The notes beneath the pieces are model-generated. The model was not told the DNA's origin and did not search any database. It saw only the letters and a program-made list of their open reading frames with translations. 42,500 bases of DNA from Aeromonas sp. FDAARGOS 1405 (lineage in GTDB: Bacteria > Pseudomonadota > Gammaproteobacteria > Enterobacterales > Aeromonadaceae), in assembly GCF_019048265.1 (NCBI RefSeq), contig NZ_CP077311.1, positions 1,412,501 through 1,455,000 of the forward strand, written 5' to 3'. The position numbers were made by a program, and so were the translations under genes. Numbering within the stretch: the stretch's first letter is position 1; every line of letters starts with the position of its first letter. Below, piece by piece: positions 12,861 through 23,663 of this stretch.

Positions 12861-13319
12861 TTATTGACGACCGGAAGAACCAAAACCGCCTTCGCCCCGT
12901 TCGCTCTGGTTGAACTCATCGACCAGTTGGAAGGTGGCCTGAACCACCGGCATGATTACCAGCTGGGCGATACGCTCGCCGGGTTGCATGGTGAACTCAT
13001 CCTTGCCGCGGTTCCAGACCGAGACCATCAGCTGACCCTGATAGTCGGAATCGATCAGACCGACCAAGTTGCCCAGCACGATGCCGTGCTTATGGCCAAG
13101 GCCGGAGCGGGGCAGAATGGTGGCACACAGACCCGGATCCTGAATGTGAATAGCCAGACCGGTCGGTACCAGAGTGGTATCGCCCGGAGCCAGAGTCAGC
13201 GGCGCATCCAGCAGGGCACGCAGATCCATGCCGGCAGAGCCGGGAGTGGCGTAGGCGGGCAGCGGGTACTCGGTACCGATACGGGCATCCAGAATCTTCA
13301 GTTCAATTTGTGTTGTCAT
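12861..13319 (-). CDS. dut: Deoxyuridine 5'-triphosphate nucleotidohydrolase (dUTPase)
   Basis: 152 aa trimeric dUTPase. Hydrolyses dUTP to dUMP, keeping uracil out of DNA and feeding dTMP synthesis. Motif [10 protein letters not shown] (27-35), motif [19 protein letters not shown] with GLIDSDYQG, motif [10 protein letters not shown], and the C-terminal glycine-rich motif [12 protein letters not shown] are all present, so the enzyme looks complete. It lies between coaBC and slmA on the same strand. Confidence 0.98.
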   Translation of the reverse strand: MTTQIELKILDARIGTEYPLPAYATPGSAGMDLRALLDAPLTLAPGDTTLVPTGLAIHIQDPGLCATILPRSGLGHKHGIVLGNLVGLIDSDYQGQLMVSVWNRGKDEFTMQPGERIAQLVIMPVVQATFQLVDEFNQSERGEGGFGSSGRQ

Positions 13320-13400
13320 GAATCGCTTTTTCAGTTGGATCTTGTGTTGGCGCCCATCTTGGCAAGGCGGGGCGCCGTGAGTCTTGTTCTTTCGGGGCGC

Positions 13401-14603
13401 TTAGCGCCGATAGTGACACGCAATCAGGGCAACCAGATGACGGGCCAGCGTCAGCTTGTCGGCCAGCGGCAGAGGCGCCTGGCCCCCTTGCCAGAACACG
13501 GTCAGGGCGTTGTCATCGGCGTTGAAGCCTTGCCCCTCGCGGGATACATCGTTGGCGGCGATCATGTCCAACCGCTTTCGCTGCAATTTATCGAGGGCGT
13601 ATTGTTCCACATCCACGGTTTCGGCGGCAAATCCGACAGTGAAGGGTTTGTCTGGAAGGGCGCCGACGGCAGCAATGATGTCGGGATTTTTCACCAGCTT
13701 CACCACCATCTGATCGTTGTCACCGGTCTTCTTGATCTTCTGGCTGGCGACCTGCTCGGGGCGGTAGTCGGCCACCGCAGCGCAACCGATGAAGAGATCG
13801 CATTCTCCCACCCGGCTCATCACCGCCTGATGCATCTGTTCGGCGCTCTCGACATCAATGCGGGTGACGCCCACAGGTGTAGCCAGCGTTACCGGGCCGC
13901 TCACCAGCGTCACCTCGGCGCCCGCTTCACGAGCGGCGCGGGCGATGGCAAAGCCCATCTTGCCGGAGCTGTGGTTGCTGATGTAGCGCACCGGATCGAG
14001 CGCCTCGCGGGTCGGACCGGCGGTCAGCAGTAGCTTGACGCCCGCCAGCAAGGGCTCGGCGGCCAGCTGCTGGCAGCAGCGCTCCACCAGTTCGAGGGGA
14101 TCCAGCATCCGGCCCGGGCCCACATCGCCACAGGCCTGGCTGCCGGAGTCCGGCCCCCACAGCAGGACGCCGCGGCTGGCCAGGGTCTTGAGATTGGCTT
14201 GGGTGGCTGCGTTGAGGTACATCTGCTGGTTCATGGCGGGCGCCAGGGCGACCGGTGCCGGGGTGGCCAGACAGAGGGTGGTGAGCAGTTCGTCGGCCAT
14301 GCCGGCCGCCATACGCGCCATCAGGTTGGCGCTGGCGGGGGCGATCAATACCAGATCGGCCCACTTGGCCAGCTCGATATGGCCCATGCCCGCTTCGGCA
14401 GCCGGATCCAGCAGGCTGTCCGCCACCGGATGGCCGGAGACCGCCTGCAGGGTCAGTGGCGTGATGAACTCCTTAGCGGAGCGGGTCATCACCACCCGCA
14501 CCTCGGCACCCTGATCTTTCAGACGGCGTACCAGCTCGGCACTCTTGTAGGCGGCGATCCCGCCGCTGACACCCAACAGGATGCGTTTATCGGCCAATCT
14601 CAT
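13401..14603 (-). CDS. coaBC: Bifunctional phosphopantothenoylcysteine decarboxylase / phosphopantothenate-cysteine ligase
   Basis: 400 aa. The N-terminal CoaC flavoprotein domain (about 1-190) has catalytic H75, N125 (PAMNQQMY) and C158, all at E. coli numbering. The C-terminal CoaB domain ligates cysteine to 4'-phosphopantothenate using CTP. Together they carry out two successive steps of CoA synthesis; coaD, a later step, is at 18507. Start ATG 14603 gives [15 protein letters not shown], matching family N termini. An 88-codon upstream extension is antisense to radC and is rejected. It is divergent from radC (149 nt). Confidence 0.97.
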   Translation of the reverse strand: MRLADKRILLGVSGGIAAYKSAELVRRLKDQGAEVRVVMTRSAKEFITPLTLQAVSGHPVADSLLDPAAEAGMGHIELAKWADLVLIAPASANLMARMAAGMADELLTTLCLATPAPVALAPAMNQQMYLNAATQANLKTLASRGVLLWGPDSGSQACGDVGPGRMLDPLELVERCCQQLAAEPLLAGVKLLLTAGPTREALDPVRYISNHSSGKMGFAIARAAREAGAEVTLVSGPVTLATPVGVTRIDVESAEQMHQAVMSRVGECDLFIGCAAVADYRPEQVASQKIKKTGDNDQMVVKLVKNPDIIAAVGALPDKPFTVGFAAETVDVEQYALDKLQRKRLDMIAANDVSREGQGFNADDNALTVFWQGGQAPLPLADKLTLARHLVALIACHYRR

Positions 14604-14751
14604 CTGCTGTTTCTCTATCCGGCTCACTTTGACTGGTCGGCTAAGATACCACAGGCAGGGGATGACGACAGGGGTTGGCATCAAGGGGTTGTGGCGGGGA
14701 ACACGCAAATATTTGCTATGTTTTTCCTCAACAGGGAGAGAGGAGAGACAA

Positions 14752-15426
14752 ATGAGCATCAAGGAGTGGCCGGAAGATGAACGTCCCAGAGAGAAGCTGC
14801 TGCGACAGGGGCCGACGGTGCTCAGCGATGCCGAGCTGCTTGCCATCTTCCTGCGTACCGGCGTCAATGGCCTGAGTGCGGTCGATCTCTCCCGTAACCT
14901 GTTGAATCAGTTCGGATCGCTGCGCAATCTGCTGGGTGCGGATCAGCGCGCTTTCTGCGAGGCCCACGGCCTTGGCCCGGCCAAATATGCCCAGTTGCAG
15001 GCGGTGCTGGAGATGGCCAAACGCCATCTGGCGCAGCAGTTGCAAAGGGGTGATGCCCTCACCTCGCCCCAGCTGACCCGCGACTATTTGCAAGCCCAGC
15101 TGCGGGATCGGCCGCGCGAAGTGTTTGCCCTGCTGCTGCTCGACAATCAGCACAGAGTCATTCAATTTGTTGAGCTTTTTTACGGCACAATCGACTCGGC
15201 GAGCGTCTGGCCAAGAGAAATCGTGCAGATCGCGCTCAAACATAATGCAGCCGCGGTGATTCTGGCGCATAATCACCCGTCCGGCGTCGCCGAGCCCAGT
15301 AGGGCCGACCGCCAGATCACGGATCGGATCACGGCCGCTTTGGCCCTGATCGATATCAGAGTGCTGGATCACTTGGTGATCGGTGATGGCATCACGGTTT
15401 CTTTTGCCGAGCGCGGTTGGCTATAA
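14752..15426 (+). CDS. radC: RadC family JAB/MPN-domain protein
   Basis: 224 aa. An N-terminal helix-hairpin-helix region is followed by a JAMM-type metal site H173-N-H175-P-S-G with D186 (H-x-H-x10-D). The historic link to DNA repair is weak and the biochemical role is unsettled, though the fold suggests a metal-dependent peptidase or nuclease-like site. Start ATG 14752 follows GGAGAG. The neighbours coaBC (divergent) and rpmB (downstream) match the E. coli order. Confidence 0.95.
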   Translation: MSIKEWPEDERPREKLLRQGPTVLSDAELLAIFLRTGVNGLSAVDLSRNLLNQFGSLRNLLGADQRAFCEAHGLGPAKYAQLQAVLEMAKRHLAQQLQRGDALTSPQLTRDYLQAQLRDRPREVFALLLLDNQHRVIQFVELFYGTIDSASVWPREIVQIALKHNAAAVILAHNHPSGVAEPSRADRQITDRITAALALIDIRVLDHLVIGDGITVSFAERGWL

Positions 15427-15448
15427 CTGTGCTCTGGCACCGTATTAG

Positions 15449-15477
15449 TTGATCTTTGATCACGGATGCTGTATAAA
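15449..15477 (+). promoter_or_regulatory. Sigma-70 promoter for rpmB-rpmG
   Basis: TTGATC (15449-15454), a 17-nt spacer, then TATAAA (15472-15477), close to consensus. It lies just after the radC stop and leaves a leader of about 80 nt before rpmB. Confidence 0.72.
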
Positions 15478-15562
15478 ATGCCGCCTTCTGTTTGCCCCGC
15501 AATCGAAGGCCAGCGGGGCAGATATTTGCTCGAGCAATGAAGTAAGATTTGGAGAGACTGAC

Positions 15563-15799
15563 ATGTCTAGAGTATGCCAAGTAACCGGCAAGCGCCCGGC
15601 AGTTGGTAACAACCGTTCGCACGCTAACAACGCTACCAAGCGTCGTTTCCTGCCGAACCTGCACACTCACCGTTTCTGGGTTGAGAGTGAAAAACGCTTC
15701 GTAAGCCTGCGCGTATCCGCAAAAGGCATGCGTATCATCGACAAGCGTGGCGTTGAAGTGGTTCTGGCTGAACTGCGCGCCAGCGGTGTTAAGGTATAA
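15563..15799 (+). CDS. rpmB: 50S ribosomal protein L28
   Basis: 78 aa, basic, beginning [17 protein letters not shown], typical of L28 in gammaproteobacteria. The start at 15563 follows GGAGAG. It is followed after 11 nt by rpmG, so the two are co-transcribed from the promoter at 15449. Confidence 0.98.
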
Positions 15800-15810
15800 G
15801 GAATTAGATC

Positions 15811-15978
15811 ATGGCTAAAGGTATTCGCGAGAAAATTCGCCTGAACTCCAGCGCCGGTACTGGTCACTTCTATACCACTACCAAAAACAAGCGCACCATG
15901 CCCGAAAAAATGGAAATCAAAAAGTTTGATCCCGTTGTTCGTCAGCATGTGATCTACAAGGAAGGCAAAATCAAGTAA
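15811..15978 (+). CDS. rpmG: 50S ribosomal protein L33
   Basis: 55 aa, translated directly from the sequence: it begins [20 protein letters not shown] and ends YKEGKIK, the L33 family pattern. This is the cysteine-free form, lacking the CxxC pairs of zinc-binding L33 paralogues. AAGGA precedes ATG 15811. The terminator is 20 nt after the stop. Confidence 0.98.
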   Translation: MAKGIREKIRLNSSAGTGHFYTTTKNKRTMPEKMEIKKFDPVVRQHVIYKEGKIK

Positions 15979-15998
15979 TTACTTGATGCTGCATTCCC

Positions 15999-16027
15999 AA
16001 AAACCCGGCCTTGTGCCGGGTTTTTTT
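15999..16027 (+). terminator. Terminator of rpmB-rpmG
   Basis: Stem AAACCCGGC / GCCGGGTTT with a CTTGT loop and a run of seven T. Confidence 0.93.
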
Positions 16028-16071
16028 ATGCGCCGAATTCAGTACACTGCCGGTTCAAAGGGAGGCTTGCC

Positions 16072-16527
16072 ATGTTCAAACTGAGCCGCAAAGGCTGGAA
16101 CAACGTGATCATCGTGGTGGTACTGATCGTGATCACCCTGCTGCACCGGCTGGAGCTGGCCCAGCAGGAGAACAGCGCCAAACGCGCGCGTCCGCTGCTG
16201 CCGGAGGATGCGGTGGTGCTTACCTGGCAGGGGCCGAGCTGGCAGATTGAACGGATCGGTCAGGGCTGGCGCAGTGGGCCGGATCTGGGGCTCGACAGCA
16301 AGCAGCTGGCGGCTCATATCGCACGCTGGCAGGGCTGGCTGCTGCCACCCGGCGAAGCGGTACGCGGTGCCCCCGTTACCCTCAGGGTGTGGATTGCCGG
16401 CCAGAACGATCCGGTCGAGATCGGCCTCTATCAGAACAGCGGTCAGTATGGTGCCCAGCTGCCGTCCGGTCTCTGGCTCGCCCTCACTGCCGAGCAGTAT
16501 CGCGATCTGCTGCGTCCTGCCCCCTGA
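16072..16527 (+). CDS. Membrane-anchored protein of unknown function upstream of mutM
   Basis: 151 aa. A basic N terminus (KLSRKGWNN) is followed by one hydrophobic segment at about 11-24 (VIIVVVLIVITLLH), then a soluble domain. By the positive-inside rule the domain should face the periplasm. The body is Trp- and Gln-rich with no catalytic motif that I recognise. It is co-directional with mutM, 24 nt upstream, so co-transcription is likely. Confidence 0.75.
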   Translation: MFKLSRKGWNNVIIVVVLIVITLLHRLELAQQENSAKRARPLLPEDAVVLTWQGPSWQIERIGQGWRSGPDLGLDSKQLAAHIARWQGWLLPPGEAVRGAPVTLRVWIAGQNDPVEIGLYQNSGQYGAQLPSGLWLALTAEQYRDLLRPAP

Positions 16528-16551
16528 TTTCCTTTTCCTTGCGAGGTGCCC

Positions 16552-17364
16552 ATGCCTGAATTGCCAGAAGTTGAAGTCAGCCGTCAGGGGATCTCTCCCT
16601 GGCTCACCGGTATCAAGGTGACACGCGTGGTGGTGCGGGATGGCCGCCTGCGCTGGCCGATCCCCGGTGAGATTCAGGAGCTGGTGGACCTCACCATCCA
16701 TCGGGTGCGCCGCCGTGCCAAATACCTGCTGCTGGAGACCGATTTCGGCACCGCCATCCTCCATCTGGGGATGTCCGGCAGCCTGCGGGTACTGGATATC
16801 GGCACCCCGGCCGAGAAGCACGACCACGTGGATATCGAGCTGGAGAATGGCAAGCTGCTGCGGCTCAACGATCCGCGCCGCTTCGGTGCCCTGTTGTGGA
16901 CCCGTGAACCGGCCGAAGCCCACGCGCTGCTCGCCAAGCTGGGGCCAGAGCCGCTCACCGATGCCTTCAATGCCGATTACCTGCAGGGGCGCGCCAAGGG
17001 GCGCAGTACTGCAATCAAGCAGTTCCTGATGGACAATCAGGTGGTGGTCGGGGTGGGCAACATCTACGCCAACGAGGCGCTCTATGCCGCCGGCATTCAC
17101 CCCAAGCGGGCGGCGGGTACTATCAGTGCCAAACGGCTGGGAACCCTGGTGGCAGAGATAAAGCGGGTACTGGCCGAGGCGATTCGTCAGGGCGGCACCA
17201 CCCTCAAGGACTTCACCAGCGCCGATGGCAAGCCGGGCTATTTCGTGCAGCAGTTGCAGGTCTATGGCCGTGGCGGGCAGCCCTGTTTCCACTGTCACAC
17301 CCTGCTGACCGAGATCAGAATGGGGCAGCGCACCACGGTTTTTTGCACTCATTGCCAGCGCTGA
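16552..17364 (+). CDS. mutM: Formamidopyrimidine-DNA glycosylase (Fpg/MutM)
   Basis: 270 aa. Bifunctional glycosylase/AP lyase that excises 8-oxoguanine and formamidopyrimidines. The N terminus MPELPEVE supplies the catalytic Pro2 and Glu3 after Met removal; this fixes the start at ATG 16552 rather than the GTG two codons earlier, which would block Pro2. The C-terminal zinc finger has C245, C248, C265 and C268. All catalytic elements are present. Confidence 0.98.
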   Translation: MPELPEVEVSRQGISPWLTGIKVTRVVVRDGRLRWPIPGEIQELVDLTIHRVRRRAKYLLLETDFGTAILHLGMSGSLRVLDIGTPAEKHDHVDIELENGKLLRLNDPRRFGALLWTREPAEAHALLAKLGPEPLTDAFNADYLQGRAKGRSTAIKQFLMDNQVVVGVGNIYANEALYAAGIHPKRAAGTISAKRLGTLVAEIKRVLAEAIRQGGTTLKDFTSADGKPGYFVQQLQVYGRGGQPCFHCHTLLTEIRMGQRTTVFCTHCQR

Positions 17365-17478
17365 GCGTACTTTTTTCCCCGATCCGGGGGAAGTTGTAAC
17401 AGCATATTTCCAGGCTGTTGAATATTTGCGCAGTCATCACTAGTATCTGCGGCCGTTCAGGCGGTTTGAGAACTAGAA

Positions 17479-18414
17479 ATGACTTTAAAATCAATAGACT
17501 GGGAATATCTATCCCAGCAAGAGCGCTATTGCGCCAAGAAAATGGCCCGCTTCCTCTACCCCGAGGGGTGCGAGCGCCAAACCTTCAATCGCGGCAAGTT
17601 CGTGCTTCGCAGTCTGCTCTATCGCAAGTCGCTAAGCCGGGTCTTCAATCTGTTCCGGTGCGAGTCGCTCAAAGCGCTGCCGGCCATTTATCCCGAGCTG
17701 CTCGACAAGCCGATGCGTCCCTATCGCTTCGCTAGCGCCAGTGCCCGCCAGCGGGTCGAGATGCTTGAAAACCACTACCGGTTGCTGCTGGAGTGCTACC
17801 CGCAACTGATCGAGCGGCTCTATCTGGGTGAGGGGATCTCGCTGGGGCACTATCCCCAGAGCGGCTGTCGCATTCTGCTGCGCCATGATGGCACTTTTCG
17901 CCGCGAGGCCGAGCTGGCACTCTCCATCGTCAACAATGAGGAGCAACGCCTTTACAGCTGTGCGTTCTCGCTGGCGGGCAGTGCGGAACGTCTGATGCTG
18001 ATGATCGGCTCCATGCAAGGGCCGGAGCCTGCGGTCGACAATGCCCAGGATCGGGTGCGTGAGCTGACCAAAGAGGGACACGGCCTGCGGCCCAAATCCT
18101 TGCTGGTGCAACTGGTGCTGCAACTGGCGCAGAGCATGGGGGCGGCGGAGGTGCTGGCGGTGCGCAAGCAGGCCCACGTGTTTCAGGCCAGGCGCTACAG
18201 CAGCAAGCAGAAAGCCAACCTGCAGGCCGATTATGACGAGCTGTGGCAGGAGTTCGACGCTCGTGATGTGGATGCCAACTTCGTCGCCCTGCAAGCTCAG
18301 CCGCGCAAGCCGCTGGAGGAGATCGCCTCCAAGAAGCGGGCCATGTACCGGCGCCGCTACGAGTGGCTCGATCTGCTGGTGCAGGAGATGAGCGAGCAGT
18401 TTGCTCGTGAGTAA
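17479..18414 (+). CDS. VirK/YbjX-type (DUF535) family protein
   Basis: 311 aa, recognised by overall pattern, including the stretch around residues 95-125 (ENHYRLLLECYPQLIERLY) and later VFQARRYSSKQKANLQADYDELW. Relatives such as E. coli YbjX and Salmonella/Shigella VirK have been linked to envelope or virulence traits, but no activity is established. No signal peptide or membrane segment is seen. It sits alone between mutM and convergent coaD. Confidence 0.8.
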   Translation: MTLKSIDWEYLSQQERYCAKKMARFLYPEGCERQTFNRGKFVLRSLLYRKSLSRVFNLFRCESLKALPAIYPELLDKPMRPYRFASASARQRVEMLENHYRLLLECYPQLIERLYLGEGISLGHYPQSGCRILLRHDGTFRREAELALSIVNNEEQRLYSCAFSLAGSAERLMLMIGSMQGPEPAVDNAQDRVRELTKEGHGLRPKSLLVQLVLQLAQSMGAAEVLAVRKQAHVFQARRYSSKQKANLQADYDELWQEFDARDVDANFVALQAQPRKPLEEIASKKRAMYRRRYEWLDLLVQEMSEQFARE

Positions 18415-18446
18415 CCGGCAAGCAGGTGGACCTCTTCATAACGAGA

Positions 18447-18490
18447 CAGATACAACAAGGGCTACCTGCGGGTAGCCCTTGTTGTATCTG
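18447..18490. terminator. Perfect 20-bp inverted repeat, probable bidirectional terminator
   Basis: The arms at 18447-18466 and 18471-18490 are exact complements around a TGCG loop. It lies between convergent DUF535 and coaD genes. The arms carry ACAACAAGGG on one side and CCCTTGTTGT on the other, but there is no long T run. Confidence 0.75.
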
Positions 18491-18506
18491 CCAATCAGTA
18501 GGGAGA

Positions 18507-19058
<552 letters not shown>

Positions 19059-19126
19059 TCAGGCAAGAATACGCCATCGCGCATCAAGCCTCCCTGCATT
19101 GGTGACAGGGAGCAAAGGGATTTTTT

Positions 19127-20164
19127 ATGAAACGTATTCTGGTCGTTCGCAATGACAAGATTGGTGACTTCATGCTGGCGTGGCCGAGTTTCGCCATGCT
19201 CAAAGGCTCCATGGAGTGTCATGTGACTGCCCTGGTTCCGGCCTACACGGCCCCGCTGGCCCGGCTCTGCCCCTGGATTGACGAGGTGATCATCGATCCG
19301 GGCGTGCGTGCCGACAAGGAGCAACAGCGGGCACTGCTGGCCCGGATCAAGGCGGCGGCGTTCGACGCGTCCATCTGCCTCTTCTCCAACTCCCGCAACG
19401 CCATGCTGGTGTGGAAGGCACATATCCCTTACCGGCTGGCCCCGGCGACCAAGCTGGCGCAGGTGCTCTACAACCAGCGACTGGTGCAGCGCCGTTCCCG
19501 CTCCCAGAAGCCGGAGTCCGAGTACAACCTGGAGCTGATCCGCCGCTTCCTGGCCGATCAGCAGGTGGCCGTGGTGGAGCCCCAGACCCCCTTCCTGCAG
19601 TTCGATGACGAGACCCTGCGACAGGTGCGCGAACAGCTGGCACTCAAGCTCAAGCTCGATGCCAGCCGCCCCTGGCTGATGGTGCATGCCGGTAGCGGCG
19701 GTTCGGCCAACAACCTCTCCATCGAGCAGTATGCCCGCATCATCATCAAGCTCAATCAGGCCTGCCCCGAGCTGCAGTGCGTGCTGACCGCAGGCCCGGG
19801 TGAGGAGAAGATGGCCGAACAGCTGGCGGCCGAGTTGCTGGCCCACGGCGGCAACGGCTGGATCTACCGCTCCAGCGATGGTCTGCCGATGTTCTGTCAG
19901 GTGCTGGCTAACGCCGCCCTGTTCGTTGCAGGCAGTACTGGCCCGCTCCATATCGCTGGCGCGCTCGATGTGCCGACCATCGGCTTCTTCCCGATGCGCC
20001 GCTCCGCTACTCCGCTGCGCTGGAAGCCCCTCAACAGCGAAGGGCGTCACCTCGCCTTCAGCCCGCCGGAGGATAGCGACCATCCTGAGGATATGAGCCA
20101 GCTCGATCCCAAGGCCATGGTGCCGGTGATGGCCCGCTGGGCGGCGCCTTTCTGGCGCAAGTAA
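19127..20164 (+). CDS. Glycosyltransferase family 9 (heptosyltransferase-like)
   Basis: 345 aa. The N-terminal VVRNDKIGDFMLAWPSF and the C-terminal VAGSTGPLHIAGALDVPTIGFF are the GT9 donor and acceptor signatures found in ADP-heptose transferases. It lies beside waaE, waaF and waaA, so an LPS core role is likely, but the acceptor sugar cannot be read from sequence. It is distinct from the WaaF at 21269. Cytoplasmic; no membrane segment. AAAGGGA precedes the start. Confidence 0.85.
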   Translation: MKRILVVRNDKIGDFMLAWPSFAMLKGSMECHVTALVPAYTAPLARLCPWIDEVIIDPGVRADKEQQRALLARIKAAAFDASICLFSNSRNAMLVWKAHIPYRLAPATKLAQVLYNQRLVQRRSRSQKPESEYNLELIRRFLADQQVAVVEPQTPFLQFDDETLRQVREQLALKLKLDASRPWLMVHAGSGGSANNLSIEQYARIIIKLNQACPELQCVLTAGPGEEKMAEQLAAELLAHGGNGWIYRSSDGLPMFCQVLANAALFVAGSTGPLHIAGALDVPTIGFFPMRRSATPLRWKPLNSEGRHLAFSPPEDSDHPEDMSQLDPKAMVPVMARWAAPFWRK

Positions 20165-20177
20165 GGTATGCAGTAAT

Positions 20178-20207
20178 GCAAACAGGGCCCCGCGGGGCCC
20201 TGTTTCG
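20178..20207. terminator. Bidirectional terminator between the GT9 gene and waaE
   Basis: A self-complementary AAACAGGGCCC / GGGCCCTGTTT stem closes on a CGCG loop, with short A and T tracts on both sides. It separates two convergent genes. Confidence 0.8.
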
Positions 20208-20215
20208 TATGACGG

Positions 20216-20992
20216 TTATTCCGGCTGCTGCGGCTGCTGGCGCACCCAGAGGTCGGCGTATTTGACGAAGGTGGAATGGGCGGAGAGGATCGCCAGCAGC
20301 AACCCCTGCTTGCCGTCGAGGAAGCCCGCTTTGAGCAGGTACATCTTGAGGAAGCAGCCGACAGCGTGGATCAGCCCCTGACTGAGAGAGCCCTTCTTGC
20401 CGCGAGCGGTGCGCTGATCGGCCCAGGCGCGGGCATAACCGGCCGATTTCACCAGATAGTGCTCCAGATCCCGATAGGTGAAGTGGAGCAGGTCACCATG
20501 AATATTGACGATCTTCATGTTGGCGCGCACTTCCACCTTTTCGTGCACCAGTGCCTCGTTGTAGCTGGTGAGCGCCTTGGGATAGAGGCGCAGCACCCGA
20601 TCCGGATACCAGCCGCTGTGGCGGATAAAGCGGCCAAACACCCAGGAGAGGCGCGGGATCGAGTAGATGGTATCGCTGGCCGGATTGGCCATCACCTCGG
20701 CGATGGAGGTTTTCAGCTCGGGGGTGAGCCGCTCGTCGGCGTCCAGCCACAGCACCCAGTCGGATTGCACGTGGGACTGGGCCAGTCGGCGCTGTTTGCC
20801 AAAGCCCGGCCACTTGGCGTTGACGAAGAAGCGGGCACCAAACTCGGCAGCGATGGCCGGGGTCTCGTCCTGACTGCCGGAGTCCAGAATGACGATCTCG
20901 TCCACCAGTCCGTCGAGGGAGGCGAGGCACTTGCGCAGGTTGTCGGCTTCATTCTTGACGATCAGAACGGCAGCCAGAGTCGGTTTTTTCAC
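20216..20992 (-). CDS. waaE: LPS core glycosyltransferase WaaE (GT2 family)
   Basis: 258 aa from a GTG start at 20992. The GT2 fold is shown by [20 protein letters not shown] at the N terminus and the metal/donor motif WLDADER near residue 90. In Klebsiella WaaE adds beta-glucose to heptose I of the inner core; the same step is likely here. The GTG start gives the usual family length. The frame stays open for a further 413 codons antisense to waaF, which is an artefact. Divergent from waaF (276 nt). Confidence 0.88.
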   Translation of the reverse strand: MKKPTLAAVLIVKNEADNLRKCLASLDGLVDEIVILDSGSQDETPAIAAEFGARFFVNAKWPGFGKQRRLAQSHVQSDWVLWLDADERLTPELKTSIAEVMANPASDTIYSIPRLSWVFGRFIRHSGWYPDRVLRLYPKALTSYNEALVHEKVEVRANMKIVNIHGDLLHFTYRDLEHYLVKSAGYARAWADQRTARGKKGSLSQGLIHAVGCFLKMYLLKAGFLDGKQGLLLAILSAHSTFVKYADLWVRQQPQQPE

Positions 20993-21268
20993 GAATGTGG
21001 GCTCACGGTTATTGCCCGGCTGGCGGGTCGAATGCGTATTGATGGGCCATTCTAACGGAAAAATGGGCCAAAGAGAGAGCCGCCATTGCCCGTTTCCATC
21101 AGCTGTTTGACTGTCTCCTCTCGTCCGGTTGGAAGCGGGCCACCGCTGGAAAAATGGGGTGACGGCAGCGTCTGCCAAGGATCTTCTGTTATTTATCCAG
21201 TCATTCTTGGGGCATAATCTCGCCCAGTGATGATTAACAGCCGGGCCAGACCCGAGAGAAGACGCGTA

Positions 21269-22303
21269 ATGAAAATATTGGTGATCGGCCCCTCCTGGGT
21301 CGGCGATATGGTGATGTCCCAGAGTCTCTACAAGGCGATCAAGGCCAACCATCCGGAGTGCGAGCTGCACGTGATGGCCCCCGCCTGGTGCTGCGCCCTG
21401 CTGGAGCGGATGCCGGAGGTGGACAAGGCGATCACCATGCCCCTTGGCCACGGTGACTTCAAGCTGGTGGCACGCCGCCGCCTCGGCAAGCAGCTGGCGG
21501 CGGAGAAGTACGATCAGGCCATCGTCCAGCCCAACTCCATGAAGTCGGCGCTGATCCCCTGGTTTGCCCGCATTCCGGTCCGTACCGGCTGGAAGGGCGA
21601 GAGCCGCTACGGTCTGCTCAACGACCTGCGCAGCAACAAGTCTGCTTTTCCGCTGATGGTGGAGGGCTATCTGGCGCTCGCCTATCCCAAGGCGCAGATG
21701 AAGAGCCGGGCCGATATTCCGACCATTCCGCACCCCTCTCTGCACGTCGATCTGGTTAACCAGAGCAAGGCGCTGGAGCGATTGGGGCTGGATCGCGCCC
21801 GCCCGGTGCTGGTGCTCTGTCCCGGTGCCGAGTTTGGCCCGGCCAAGCGCTGGCCGGAGGGGCACTACGCCGTGGTGGCTCAGCAGCATCTGGACGAGGG
21901 GTGGCAGGTGTGGATCTTCGGCTCCAACAAGGATGTGCCGGTAGCCAATACCATCCGGGATCGGGTCAACCTGCTGACCCGCCCCAACTGCCACGTGCTG
22001 GCGGGCAAGACCAGCCTGCACGAGGCGATCGATCTGATGGCGCTGGCCAGCCGGGTCATCTCCAACGACTCCGGCCTGATGCACATCGCCGCCGCCCTCA
22101 ACCGGCCGCTGGTGGGCGTCTATGGCTCCACTTCGCCGCTCTACACCCCGCCGCTGGCGGATCGGGTCGAGATCGTTCACACCGACATCGAGTGTCGCCC
22201 CTGCTTCAAGCGCACCTGCAAGTTCGGCCATCTCAAGTGCCTGATCGAGCTGGCGCCGGAGCAGGTGGTCGATGCCTGCAAGAAGCTGGAGCAGAGTCAG
22301 TAA
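21269..22303 (+). CDS. waaF: ADP-heptose:LPS heptosyltransferase II
   Basis: 344 aa GT9 enzyme that adds heptose II to heptose I of the inner core. The N terminus [20 protein letters not shown] and the C-terminal [24 protein letters not shown] match WaaF. The start ATG 21269 is preferred to an upstream in-frame ATG 14 codons earlier because it matches the family. A CATAAT at 21213-21218 may be the -10. Only 1 nt separates it from waaA, so they form an operon. Confidence 0.96.
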   Translation: MKILVIGPSWVGDMVMSQSLYKAIKANHPECELHVMAPAWCCALLERMPEVDKAITMPLGHGDFKLVARRRLGKQLAAEKYDQAIVQPNSMKSALIPWFARIPVRTGWKGESRYGLLNDLRSNKSAFPLMVEGYLALAYPKAQMKSRADIPTIPHPSLHVDLVNQSKALERLGLDRARPVLVLCPGAEFGPAKRWPEGHYAVVAQQHLDEGWQVWIFGSNKDVPVANTIRDRVNLLTRPNCHVLAGKTSLHEAIDLMALASRVISNDSGLMHIAAALNRPLVGVYGSTSPLYTPPLADRVEIVHTDIECRPCFKRTCKFGHLKCLIELAPEQVVDACKKLEQSQ

Positions 22304-22304
22304 G

Positions 22305-23570
22305 ATGCCCTACCGCCTGCTCTACAACCTGCTGATCCATCTGGGATTGCCGCTGGCGCTGCTGGCCCTCTACAAGCCTAAGAAAGGCAAGCCCGGCTTT
22401 GGCAAGCGCTGGGCCGAGCATCTCGGGCGGCTGCCCGCCACCGGACAGGAGGCGCCGCTCTGGATCCATGCGGTGAGCGTGGGGGAGACGCTGGCCATCA
22501 CGCCGCTCATTCGCGCCCTCAAGGCGGAGCGGCCCGATCTGCCGATCCTGCTCACCACCACCACCCGCACCGGTGCCGATCAGGCTGCCAGGCTGGGGGA
22601 TCTGGTGATCCATCGCTACGCGCCGCTCGACTACCCCTGGGCCATTGCCGCCTTTCTCGACACCTTCAAGCCGCGCGCGCTCTGGGTGATGGAGACCGAG
22701 CTGTGGCCGAACTGGCTGGCCGCCTGCGAGGCGCGCCACCTGCCGGTGACCATCATCAACGCCCGCCTCTCCGAGCGTTCCTGCCAGCGTTATGCCCGCT
22801 TCCACGGTGCCTTCGACGCCCTGAGCCGGCCGCTGACCCATCTGCTCTGTCAGCATCAGGATGACGCCGACCGCTTCGCCCGCCTCGGCATCGATCGTTC
22901 GCGGCTGGCGGTGACCGGCTCCATCAAGTTCGACATCCAGTTTGGTGACGAGGTGCAGGCCAAGGGGCGCGCCCTGCGCCAGCAGCTGGGTGCCGAGCGG
23001 CCGGTCTGGATCGCCGCCAGCACCCATCTGGGTGAGGACGAGCAGGTGCTGGCCGCCTTCGATCTGCTGCTCAAACGCCATCCCGACGCGCTGCTCATTC
23101 TGGTACCTCGCCACCCCGAGCGGTTTGACCGGGTGGCCGAGCTGTGTGCCCCTTACGGCTGCGTGCGGCGCACTGATGGTGCTGCGGTGAGTGCGGAGGA
23201 TAAGGTCTATCTCGGCGATACCATGGGCGAACTGCCGCTGATGCTGGCGGCGGCCGATGTGGCCTTCGTCGGCGGCAGTCTGGTGAAGATCGGTGGTCAC
23301 AACCTGCTGGAGCCGGCAGCGCTCGGCAAGCCCTGCCTGACCGGTCCCGCCTACTTCAACTTCAGCGATATCACCCGCCAGCTGGTGGCTCAGGGGGGCG
23401 CCGCCATCGTGGCCGATGCCGCCGAGCTGGGCGAGCGGGTGAGCCAGCTGTTTGCCGACGAGAGCGCCCGCCGCGAGATGGGCGAGCAGGCCCGCGCCGT
23501 GGTGCTGCGCAATCAGGGAGCCCTGGCGCGTACCCTCTCGCACTGCCTGACCGCACTGGAGAACGACTGA
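22305..23570 (+). CDS. waaA: 3-deoxy-D-manno-octulosonic acid (Kdo) transferase
   Basis: 421 aa GT30. Transfers Kdo from CMP-Kdo to lipid IVA, the first core step and normally essential. An N-terminal membrane-associating segment covers about residues 5-23. Catalytic Glu61 lies in HAVSVGET, and the C-terminal [21 protein letters not shown] motif binds CMP-Kdo. The start ATG 22305 comes immediately after the waaF stop. Confidence 0.97.
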   Translation: MPYRLLYNLLIHLGLPLALLALYKPKKGKPGFGKRWAEHLGRLPATGQEAPLWIHAVSVGETLAITPLIRALKAERPDLPILLTTTTRTGADQAARLGDLVIHRYAPLDYPWAIAAFLDTFKPRALWVMETELWPNWLAACEARHLPVTIINARLSERSCQRYARFHGAFDALSRPLTHLLCQHQDDADRFARLGIDRSRLAVTGSIKFDIQFGDEVQAKGRALRQQLGAERPVWIAASTHLGEDEQVLAAFDLLLKRHPDALLILVPRHPERFDRVAELCAPYGCVRRTDGAAVSAEDKVYLGDTMGELPLMLAAADVAFVGGSLVKIGGHNLLEPAALGKPCLTGPAYFNFSDITRQLVAQGGAAIVADAAELGERVSQLFADESARREMGEQARAVVLRNQGALARTLSHCLTALEND

Positions 23571-23663
23571 ACCCATAACGAGCATCGTACTGGCTCTCGA
23601 TTTTCAACTGCAAAAGCGCCAAAGCAGCTGCTCCCCGTTTCACACGTCATCAAAGAGGCAACC

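Noticed and set aside
14604..14867. 88-codon N-terminal extension of CoaBC
   Set aside because: It overlaps radC in antisense; the family starts at [15 protein letters not shown], and H75, N125 and C158 fall at E. coli numbering only with the shorter form.
21056..22231. N-terminal extension of WaaE through the strand opposite waaF
   Set aside because: Low-complexity His/Gly/Gln-rich translation opposite a certain gene; WaaE family length fits the GTG start at 20992.
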